Below, in pieces: positions 48,953-60,027 of a stretch of 64,000 nt of DNA. The translations under genes were made by a program, and so were the position numbers. The notes under the pieces are model-generated. The model was not told the origin of the DNA. It worked only from the letters and a program-made list of their open reading frames with translations, and searched no databases. Each line of letters begins with the position of its first letter. The first letter of the stretch is position 1. This DNA comes from Denticeps clupeoides (Eukaryota > Chordata > Actinopteri > Clupeiformes > Denticipitidae): contig NC_041712.1 of the NCBI RefSeq assembly GCF_900700375.1, positions 22,834,444-22,898,443 of the forward strand, in the 5' to 3' direction.

Positions 48953-50122
48953 CCTCGCACCGCGCGTCCCGCTGCGAAGTCGCCCTCGAGGCGGCGGCGG
49001 ATTTGGTTGATTTTTTTTTTTTTTTTACCGCGTTTTAAATCTTTAATCGCCGCGATTCGGACGCCGCCGCCGCCGCGCCGGGCCGCCTCCTCCTCCTCCT
49101 CCTCCTGCGGGCGAGATCGCGGGAGCCGCCGCTTTTCGACCCCCCCGGAACCAAAATGGAAAAAGAAAAAACGAGGCAGCGGGCGCCGGGGCGACCAACT
49201 TTATCCTCACGGGATTACGGAGCGGCGGCGCGGCGCGGCCCGCAGAAAAAGCCGCCGCGCATCGCGCTAAAAACGCTACGCGCTACGCGGCCGAGCGGCG
49301 GGGCGGGACGGGGCGGCCGAGCGGGGTCCGCCGTCGAGCCGGAGCGTTTCCTTCTGCCCGGGAGAAGCCTTCCCAGCAGGCATTCCCAATATCGCGTGAA
49401 AAGCGACACGACCGTCCCTCCGTCCGTCCGTCAGTCCCTCCGTCCCTCAGGCCGGCCGGCGCGGGAGCAGCGCCACCTGGCGGCCGGGGCCTGCGCCTGC
49501 CTATTTAAAAAAAAACACGGCCCGCCGCCTCGGCCGCGACGGTGTCCGGTTACGCGGCGCTGCGGGGCGCGGAGAGAGCGGTCCGGCACCCGGCGGCTGG
49601 TCGGGGTCCCGGCTCTCTCTGTTCTAAATAATACTTTTTAATACGGAGCGTAACAAAGCAATAACAAACACCACGGCAGTTGTATCCTGTACGTCTATCA
49701 TACTCCATATTCTTTTTATATGGACCTATAGTACCCGCAGTGAGAAGAATTTGTTTCAAAAGGCTGGATTTGTAAATGGATGCTCAATTATGAACGGGCC
49801 ATAAAAGTTTGTGTTAATGACCAACATTCGGCCATTTCTTCTGTAGGGGCTGCCTCTCTGTGATTGGTCGGGACGTGCAGTGGCACGGCGTGGCTCGCTG
49901 AGTGGTCGAGAGCCAATGGTGTGACACCCCACCCCAACCCCCAGGGCTCCATACAGGCACCTCATTGTTCGCCTCATGCCGGAGAATGAACACCCAAGCC
50001 CGTCTCAGTTTACTGCCCAGAGTTGTCCACCTTGCGTGGGATGGCGTCCAGGCCGCCTGTTAAATGGAACGGCCACACTGTCATCATATCTACAACTTCT
50101 CTTTCTGTACTGTTTGTCACAT

Positions 50123-50255
50123 TTTACATTTACGGCATTTACCAGATGCCCTTATCCAGAGTGACTTACAATCAGTAGTTACAGGGACAGTCCCCCCTGG
50201 ACACACTTGCTCAGGGACACTATGGTAGTAAGCGGGATTTGAACCATGCGCTCTT
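50123..50255 (-). repeat. SINE-B partial copy
   Basis: Tail to B-box region only; the head is lost after GGGATTTGAACC. Confidence 0.8.
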
Positions 50256-50640
50256 AAGTTTACACGCCGATGTTCAAATGTGGACTAATAATGTTGGATA
50301 GGCTGCACTGGGGGGTGACACCTGGTATTAGCTGCCTTTTGCTAGGCCTCCTGCTTGGCCTCCTGCTTGGCCCTGCTGCAGTTCCACACTTGGCCACAGA
50401 TTTACGTGGGTAAGCGAGGGGCGCTGTGGAGCAGAGAAACCCTCCCCTCTGGGGAAATTAACCAAGGAGGTGAACAGATGACACACATGGTTGTTGGTGC
50501 GCTGCTCCACCCGTCCATACTTCTCTTAACCCTTTAATGCCGTGCATATCATATTTCAGACATGCAATTCTGAGACGCATTACATTACCATGAGATATAA
50601 ACTACAGCAATTCTCACATATAATGGGAGAGTAAGTGGTG

Positions 50641-50820
50641 AAGTGAAAGTGAACTGTGTCCTCTGCATTTAACCCGTCCCTGAGGGAGCAGTGGACAGCC
50701 ATGAAAGGTGGCCGGGAAGCAGTGTGTGGCAGGACAGTGCTTTGCTCAGTGGCACCTTGGCAGTTCAGGATTCAAACCTTCTGATTACGGGTCTGCTGGC
50801 TTACCCGCTAGGCCACCACA
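50641..50820 (-). repeat. SINE-A diverged copy
   Basis: AAGTGAAAGTGAAC to GGCCACCACA with several small deletions. One of the more diverged SINE-A copies. Confidence 0.75.
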
Positions 50821-51025
50821 CGGTAAATCCCTAAATGGTCCCTAAATTTTTATATGATATACATTGTCTTCAATAGTCCACAATACAGTGTTTTGATGAA
50901 TCACACAATTTACAGATTGAAAAGTGATATTTACAGCAAGTAATTAGATTTATATATGCACGATGGCTAATTTAGGAACTGAGCCCCAATGTAGAGCATG
51001 ATGATGTTTGCCCGAAGTATCAAAT

Positions 51026-51220
51026 ACATTTACATTTACAGCATTTATCAGATGCCCTTATCCAGAGCGACTTACAATCAGTAGTTACAGGGACAGTCCC
51101 CCCTGGAGCAATTAAGGGGTTAAGTGTCTTGCTCAGGGACACAATGGTTGTAAGTGGGATTTGAACCTGGGTCTTCTGGTTCCTATGCAAGTGTTTTAAG
51201 CGCTAGGCTACTACCACCCT
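51026..51220 (-). repeat. SINE-B copy
   Basis: Full-length minus copy from ACATTTACATTTACAGC to GGCTACTACCACCC. Confidence 0.88.
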
Positions 51221-52909
51221 AAATACGATACAAACAAAACAGACTTGCAAATTATTTTGTTATTTCTTTTTACTTTTAGGGCCTAATAAAGAATGAGATT
51301 CAAGAGAATTTTCTGTCCATTATTTCTTGGTTCAGGCATTAAGGAGTTAATGACAGTTTTGCAACCTGGTCTGACTTTGGCTCAGAACACAATATCTGCT
51401 TTTGGATAATGGAGCAGCCGTGGACGGTAAAGTGACTATCTAAAAGTGTAAAACACAAATTGTGTGTGGTGATTCTGTGAGTGAACACGTACAAGGAATT
51501 TGACTGCAGTTGAACAATACAAACCAACAATATGTAAGAGGACAATGAACTGGAGCAACATATTATACAGTAATGTACAAATAAAGAGTATAAATGAACA
51601 ATACTAGAAAATATCTTCTTTTAAGCTAGCTTTTTTCTATAAACCATATTTAAAATACCTCTCTGACTCAAGGACTGCACCTAATTTTGTTGTACTTGTT
51701 ACAACGACAATAAAGATATTCTGATTCTAAAGAAAGTGTAAAGAAGGTGCGTCCAAAGATTGCGTCCTCATTTTATTCCAGCTACCTGCTCACCCATCAT
51801 AAGTATCCTGAAATCGAATTAATGGTGCGCATGTGTATGGAGGAAGTGATGTAATGTGTGCGACCAGATGGGAGATACAGAAATACTGCATAAAAATAAT
51901 AACATGGTTAACGAGAGGAAATCACGTAATCTTGTGAGTGAGTTTAAAATCTTAATTGAGTTTTAAAGTGACATTGACTGATTTTGTTTATTATTTCTGT
52001 AAAATCTGGTTAGTTAATAATGAGATGATAAGAGATGAAGGTGCCTGAGTAATACTCGTCACCGTACCTTGATTGACCGCAATGGGGGGGAACAACATGC
52101 AGTTGTGGTCTTAATTTCTCATCATAATTGGCGGGGTGGACCTTGTGCGGTGAGAACATTGCTCTCTGGCTCAGGACTTTCCATCTGCTCATCAAATTTG
52201 CAGCTACTGACTGTATATCACAGCACTAAAAGCAGCGCCAGTGGCTTTACATCAGCAAATCACAAATAATGTCAGTCCCATTCAGCTCTACTGAGCTGGG
52301 CGCCTTTCCGAGCCACCACAAACGGAATTAAACAAGTCCGAAGGATTCCTGGAAAGTGACATTTTATTAAAGACGCGCAAAAACCACTCAGCAGGTCTGG
52401 TAAAAAGAAGCCGGAAAGGCAATCCATGGAGCTTGTGTCTGTGCTTAATGTGTCGCGAGTGAGGCCGTGGCACTCAGGTTTCCTAGGTTACCGCACAGCC
52501 ACTCGTGCAGAGTGGCCTTCACGTGCCAAAGTCCAGCCGGAGACGGAGCCGCAGCGACAGGTAACCGAACATCACCGCCTCCCGCGTCACCCCGACCGAG
52601 CAGCGCATCAAATATTTATCCCGCACTGAACAGCTGCCTTCTGCCACAGGATCCCAATTTAATCCGGCACAGCTCCGATAAACCCTACCAGCCCGGGGGA
52701 GACAGAGACAAGGCAGCTACCGACCGGCGTTCCGTACCCCGAGGATGATCATCAGAACCATGCGCTCCTAAATCAAGTTGACATCTACACACAGCCACAG
52801 ATTCATATGCAAATCATCAGAATATTGACCCTCCCTGGTTATTGCACATTCGTGCAGGTTAAACTGAAGAATTTTTCTCAGACTGAGTTGCTTTTTTATT
52901 TCACGTCAG

Positions 52910-53080
52910 ACATTTACATTATCCAGAGTGACTTACAATCAGTAGTTACAGGGACAGTCCCCCCCTGGAGACACTCAGGGTTAAGGGTCTTGCTCAGGGA
53001 CACAATGGTAGTAAGTGGGATTCGAACCTGGGTCTTCTGGTTCATAGGCGAGTGAGTTACCCACCAGGCCACCACCACCA
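52910..53080 (-). repeat. SINE-B copy
   Basis: Minus copy lacking the AGCATTTATCAGACG part of the tail, so CATTTACA joins TTATCCAGAG. Confidence 0.85.
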
Positions 53081-53600
53081 GACAGTGTCTCAAATTCCCA
53101 TAAATGCGCCGTAGGGGTTTGGAAGTGACATTCTCAACAGTGCACATCTCTGACCGACACCGGCCCCCGGCACAGTCACCGGAGTCGCTTGGCGAGAGAA
53201 TTCGATCCTTCCCTCACACAAACCGGGCTCCTCTCGGACAGATCATCTGTCTCATCCAGGAAACCCAATCTACAGAGAGTCACCGAAAATACAACACGGG
53301 GCAGATAGCACGAAACACACACACACACAAGCCAGTGGATGCGTCACATTTTCATAATGAAAAGTGGCAGTGATTTACACCTTATTAACCAGCCAGAATC
53401 GCAACACACGCTTAGATATTTCATTTCACTTTATCAGCACAGACACCGCGACAGGCCGCGAGGGAACGATTGGCAATAGGCACAAACGCCCGCTCTTCCT
53501 CACAAAGGTCACAGCGGGATGATCCCTCTCCGAGATGCTCAGGCATCCGAGTAAAGCGTCTGCTAATCACCACCCCCATTGACAGCTTCCCCTTCTGCCT

Positions 53601-53601
<1 letters not shown>

Positions 53602-53632
<31 letters not shown>
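53602..53632. repeat. (AC)n microsatellite
   Basis: About 15 AC units. Shorter CA tracts of the same kind lie near 32248, 55495, 57798, 58035, 59501 (as GT) and 59993. Confidence 0.9.
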
Positions 53633-53635
<3 letters not shown>

Positions 53636-54279
53636 TGAGATCAGTGACTTAGCCACCAACACGAGAGATGCTGTGGATTCTGATAGAGGAAACAAAGGAT
53701 GAGAGATAAAAAAAAAGAGAAAAAAGGGAAGATTAGAGAGACGAGAGCGGCTGTCCAATCAGGAAAAAGGCCGTTATATTTAAAGATTCATGCACATTGC
53801 AAATCAACAATCGAGTTTGCGTCATTAAGATAAAAGTGAATTGAAACTTTGTACGGTACAGGTTTACGACAGCGAAGTTGAAGTTGGAGTAGCGGCATCT
53901 TTAGGGAATTTGCTGTGCCACAGCGCCACCTTGTGTTGAACCTTCTCTAGACCTTTACTGTACAGAGCAGTCTCTGAGAGCCACTGCTCATAAAACTAAA
54001 ATCTACATTCCACCCGAATGAAAAAGTGTGCGTTCTACAGTTAAGCTGTTAGCTGTTACCAACATCATTCACCACGACACAATTGTTTGGGAACTATGAA
54101 CACATATGAAGGTTATGATACATGATAAATGATGTACAGCATGCCCAATATGGCTTTCTAACGCCCGGAGCTGGTTCCAAACTGAGGATGTCTAACTCCC
54201 ATGGTACAACACTGGAGAGATCCCAAAAGAGACACTGGGGGAAACTTATATTTATATGTGGTGCAATGGTGGCCTAGCG

Positions 54280-54430
54280 TTTATCAGACGCCCTAATCCA
54301 GAGCGACTTACAATCAGTAGTTACAGGGACAGCCCCCCTCCTGGAGACACTCAGGGTTAAATGTCTTGCTCAGTAGTAAGTGGGGTTTGAACACGGGACT
54401 TCGCGATCTTCCGATTCATAGAAGTCTACC
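54280..54430 (-). repeat. SINE-B copy joined to a SINE-A head scrap
   Basis: Directly before the inverted SINE-B the bases ATGGTGGCCTAGCG (54266-54279) match the SINE-A head. The SINE-B is minus-oriented with a truncated head. Confidence 0.7.
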
Positions 54431-54523
54431 GCACCATCACACATGGAAGACCTGGAGTGGTATGCATGAGAGGAGTGATCCAACGTTCCACAAGAAACTC
54501 ATTTAGGCTGTAGAGACCACTTA

Positions 54524-54760
54524 AGGGGCAGTGGTGGCCTAGCAAGTAAAGAAGCGGACTCGTAATCGGAAGGTTGCAGATTCAAATCCCGAACAGCCAA
54601 GGTGCCACTGACGTCCCCTTGATGAAGGTACCGTCCCCACACACTGCTCCTCGAGTGCCTTTCATGGCTGCCCACTGCTCACTAAGGGTGATGCAGGGTT
54701 AAATGCAGAGGACAGATTTTGTGTTCAGCATGTGCTCTAGTGTCACAATCACTTCCCTTT
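54524..54760 (+). repeat. SINE-A copy
   Basis: Full-length plus copy, GGGGCAGTGGTGGCCTAGC to CACAATCACTTCCCTTT. Confidence 0.88.
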
Positions 54761-55806
54761 TTCCCATTTAATACTTTATGTTTCATTTGGTCCTCGATGG
54801 TTTTCTGTGTCAGTACACATATTGTCATAATTTTATAGAAGTCTATGTCAGTAGTGCAGGCGCACGACTGCAGAAAAGTTATCTTCCAGGCTTCCACAGC
54901 TTAATAATTCACAGAATCAGAGTGATTATTATGTTAAAGAGCCACACATCAAAAAGACTACAAGATTGTTGAAATTGGTTCATTTATTCTTTTGTGTTGA
55001 CGTACAACCTTGGGTTTTCAAGTCAGGAGGGTTGATACCTTCAGGAGTGACTCGTCGTAGGATCATGAAACATTTCATTAAAAAACAAAAAAAAACATTC
55101 ACTTCATTGGTAAATGGGTCCCAGACACAAACCAGTCGGGACTTTCACACGTGGGGGTGCAGGGTAGTCACAGGCCTCGACACATTCTTCGTTCTGCAGG
55201 ACCCTGGTACGGACAAGCTGGGTGATAAAGACTACATTCCCCATGATCCCACGTCCAGTACCCACCACCGGCCACCAGGGGGAGACACACGTCAGGCTGA
55301 ATAGCCACAGCCAGGGTTTGTAAAGTTTGCTACAGTCGGCAGCATTAAATAACGTAAATAAATAAACATTAGGAAGGAAAGAGGTGATCTGCTGCTGTTG
55401 TAGCCACAAGTTACAAAAAGGTCACTGATGTGGCCTTTAAAAAAAAAAAAAGCATCGTCTGCACAGTGCATAGAGTTAGACAACATCAGCATACACACAC
55501 ACACACGCACACACACACTACCCTGCTCATTCATGAGAGATCCACTCTCTCACGTGTCCCAGATGAGGGTTGGAACCCTCCCCACTCCACGGTGAGGGAA
55601 CCTCCCCCTCGCGGAGTACAAGATTAGGTGCCCCAGTCATCGCGACCTGCAGCAGTTCTGGACGTCCAGGCCGTGGACTCGGGTCTCTAGGCCGTACTTT
55701 AGTCCCGACCTCGGGCTCGTGTGGCCCAATGGACTGTGGCTCGGTCTGCGAGTCCGGTACCGCCGAACTGTCACACAGGAAGTCCTGGCGCTGGGCTGGG
55801 GCGGAG

Positions 55807-58031
55807 TCACATGCGCGAAGAAGTTGCGAGCTCGTAGAACAGTACGTACGCGTCACTGCTGCGGACCTGGCTGGAAGACATTGGACTCACCCTGCACAGA
55901 GAGACAAAAAAATGTTAAGCCGAGGATCTTAAAAATGTATTTCTTGAATGTGTAATTTCATTCTAGCAGCTTCTTGCCATCTCCTCGTTAGTATAGTGGT
56001 TAGGGTTAGCGGGAGACCGGGGTTCGATTCCCTGATGGGGAGGCGATGTTCTTGTGTTTGGGCCAGTGGTGGCCTAGCGGTTAAGGAAGCGGCCCCCGTA
56101 ATCGAATCCCGATCCACCAAGGTGCCACCGAGGTGCCACTGAGCAAAGCACCGTCCCCACACACTGCTCCCCGGGCGCCTGTCATGGCTGCCCACTGCTC
56201 ACTCAGGGTGATGGGTTAAATGCAGAGGACAAATTTCACTGTGTGCACCGTGTGCTGTGCATCACATGTCACATTCCCTTCACTTTCACAAATTCATGCT
56301 AGTGACCGGTCACAGTTGTGTCTGTTTTTGGGCACGACCGCAGAGGACACGCATGTTATGGTATTTCACTGGTGCGTGCCTGTTGTACAGACCTTGGGGA
56401 TGGGCAGGGAGAGATCCCAAAATCCCAAAAGTGCCATTATTATAAACTGCGTTATCATCTTTTGCTGTTGGCCGGATCACATGATGCGTGGATTCTTCCG
56501 GATTGATGGAAACGCCCTCTATTTAGTTCGCTCGTACTACCATCAGCAAGACGTTGTAGCATGACAGCATGCCTCTGTGGTTTCGGGCCGTACCGGGAGT
56601 CGTTGTAGGAATACCACTCGCCCAGGGCAGGATTGCGGCAGTACGCGGTGTAGTGGCCGCCCAGCGTTGTGCCTGAGTGATTGGACACTGCATACAGGCT
56701 GTAGACCGCGTTCGCTGCCGAGAGAAAAACAGAGTTCCCGCCTGAATCGGCCCATCTGTCTGCATTCATTTGGATTTACATTTACATTTAGAGCATTTAC
56801 CAGACGCCCTTATCCAGAGCGACTTACAATCAGTAGTTACAGGGACAGTCCCCCCCTGGAGCAACTTAGGGTTAAGTGTCTTGCTCAGGGACACAATGGT
56901 AGTAAGTGGGATTTGAACCCGGGTCTTCTGGTTCATAAGCAAGTGTGTTACCCACTAGGCTACTACCACCCCGATCTATAATTAAGTGGAACGTATCACA
57001 ATAATATTGTAGCAAAATATCTTTTTCTCATATGATGTTTCTCATATGATGATGATGTTTCCTATCCATTTCATATATTCTTTCATTGCAACATAATTGG
57101 AAGTGTGGCTGAAAAAAAGACTCGATGGAGACACTCACTGCAGTTCTCAGAGGCAAATTCCCTGAGGTCCAGCTCTTTCAGAGGGAAAGTTGACAAAGGT
57201 GGAGAGCTTGGTGGTTCTGACCCGAGCCGCGTCCGAGAACCGCTTCAGGTCTGATGCAGAGGCTCGGTCAAGGACAACGCGCTAGGACACAACGGCTGCG
57301 ACTCAGCTGACGCGGGGAAGTTCGGGGGGGGGCGGGGGGCGGGGCATGTGGCAGAGGAAAGGATACGGAGCACCAGGATTTTAGGGAACTTCTGGATGGT
57401 GAACTTCTTCGTGCATTTCCGCCTGGATTTACACTTCTGGCACGTCTGATGGAGAGAGAAGGTCAGTCAGGGCCAACTGAAGAAATTATCCATAAACATA
57501 CACAACACGACACTAGTTCTTGTGTCCATATGGATTTTTATGAGGACACTGCTTCAATCGATCACTTTGGGGAAAATATTTCATGGACGACACCAAAAAT
57601 GTCAACATGCTTTAACTGTAAAAGGTCAAACAATGTCAGAAAAACACAATTGATCATGACAATTAATCTGAAAAGAAAACACACACACACCGGTTTCTCA
57701 TCTCCGTCCAGCACGTCCTCTTTGGTGAAAAGGCGGATGCAATCGATCAGACTGACCTCTCCTGAGCTCTTCTGTAGACAGAGCAGGACAGACATCAGAC
57801 ACACACACACACACACACACATTACGCATGCTTTTGTGTGTGTCCATTTCATGCTAGAGCGGGACTCGTGTTAGTGACCGGTCACAGTTACGGCGTTTTG
57901 CCGGTGCGTGCCTGTTGTACAGACCTTGGGGATGGGCAGGGAGAGATCCCAGAACGGATCGAACACCGTAGAGCAGAAGCCACACTCGTTGCAAGTGAGC
58001 GAACTCTTCAGCTGCCCCACAAACAGATCTA

Positions 58032-58068
<37 letters not shown>

Positions 58069-59989
58069 GCAAAAAAGAAACAGAGAGAAGAGGGAGGGGT
58101 CAGACTCGGAAGCCGCCACGCCCGTAATCGCCAGCGTCGATCAGCTCAGCTGCTCACCCACGACTTTGCTGTCTTCCCTCTCGATGTACCTGCTCCACAT
58201 CCTCTTCCCCTTCTCGTCATCCCTGTGGGCGGGAGGGCGGCCGTTACCTCGCGTTACAGCGCCGCGCCAGGCCTTTCGCTCCGGCCGCTCTACTCACGGG
58301 AGGTGGTCCAGGTCCTCCGCCGGGCCCCGCGGCCGCACCGTCACCCGGTTCACCTCGTTGTGAAGGCCGTCCAGCAGGAAGCGCAGGAACTCCTGAGCGT
58401 CCTGCTGACTGTCGCGGGGACAGACGGGGAGGAAGAGGAGCGATGAGTAACCAATGTTCTTGCTGGGGTTGATTACTCGCTGCGCATATGGATTCTAAAT
58501 CCGGCCAATCGATTCATTTTCAAGCGCCCCACTGATGAAAAGACAACGTGCGATTTGCTGTCGGGGAGCTTTCCACCTACTTGTAGCCCATGAAGCGCGG
58601 CGCGTACTTCTGGATCTGGGTTTTGAAGTCAGACGGGCTGATGGCCTCATTACTCGCAGACGTCCACAGGGTCTGGGTGAGCTTGGCGAACTCTGCGGCG
58701 AGAGGAAGGAGGAGAGGGCGCGTGGGAATGGAGGTTTTTAGGTAAAAAGCCAGCGGGCGCCTCGGGCCGGTTCCTCACCCTCCATGAGCGCGGCCTTGGC
58801 CCTGCAGTTGCCGCCGAGGTCGCCGCGGTGGCAGTTGCGAAGGCAGTAGTCTCTCAGGTCGTGCGTGTTGCTCAGACACTGCAGAATGGAGTTCATGAAA
58901 CACTGGGGGGACAAAATGGAACGTCACGGTCGCATCACCAACCGCGCTCGCGTGCCACCGTTAATGTGGGCAAAATCTTAATGCTTTACAACAGTTTGGG
59001 AATCTCCTCCCACCTAATCCAACAAAACTTTATTTTTTTCTCCCTAAATATTTCCGAAAATGCCACAATCGGATTCGCAAAGCTCCAGACCAAAGATGAA
59101 GCCACCACAACATTCTTCACTTGTTTCTCAATTGATAGGCTTGTGTATGTGTAATAATAATAATAATAATAATACATTTACAGCATTTACAGCTTCCAGA
59201 GCGACTCACAATCAGTAGCTACAGGGACAGTCCCCCCCCTGGAGACACTCAGGGTTAAGTGTCTTGCTCAGGGACACGATGGTAGTACGTGGGAACCTGG
59301 GTCTTCTGGTTCTTAGGCGAGTGTGTTACCCGCTAGGCTACTACAATAATACTAAATCAGGAAGGGATCAACAGTGACTGATTTGATTGATCTGATCAAG
59401 TAATCAGCAGCTGATCATGTGTTGCTGTTACATTTTGAACTATTAAAAGCACATGAAGTGGACTTTTTTTGACACGGTTTTTTTGACATTTCTTACAGAG
59501 CTGTGTGTGTGTGTGTGTGTGTGTGCGTGTACTCACAGTGTTGCCAAGGTTCCTCAGCCCAACGAGACCCTGAGCATTCTTGGAATTCTGTTGGGAAAAA
59601 CACAGGAAAAAGGAGTAAAATTCCTGGCACGGCAGCCGACCTGTTTACATTCCCGGGAGCTCGGTGTGGGTGTGAGGAGGGCGCCCGTGAGAACGAGGCC
59701 GAGGGAGCGAGCAAATCTCAGCCCCGTTCCGGGGACTCGGATATCCGCGCCGCCGCACAAAGGCCCCGCGTTCCGCGGCCTATTGTGGCCGCGGCGTGAG
59801 TTTCACGTTCTACCGGTGGCTCCGGATCACGTGACCGCGCACAGCAGGCACCACACCTGACACCCAGTACAGAAACACCCAGCGTGCGATGTATAGCAAT
59901 AGCAATATGCTTCACGCCACATCTCCTCGCCGTCCCATTGGCTGAGGCTTAACACACACAAACCTGGTTCAGATGACAGTATTTGGAGC

Positions 59990-60027
<38 letters not shown>

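Larger units (their letters stand above)
48953..55806. other. Intergenic: tlcd3b promoter side to usp2 3' flank
   Basis: 48953-49620 is a CpG-rich island with a (TCC)n run, the likely tlcd3b promoter. From about 49620 to 54760 there are six SINEs (listed separately), (CA)n near 53602, and otherwise unrecognised AT-rich sequence. About 54984-55806 is probably usp2 3' UTR: a minus-strand AATAAA lies near 54984-54989. No gene is seen in this 6.8 kb. Confidence 0.5.

Noticed and set aside
48764-49641. Plus-strand Arg-rich frames across tlcd3b exon 1
   Set aside because: They are antisense shadows of exon 1 and its CpG island; no homology is evident.
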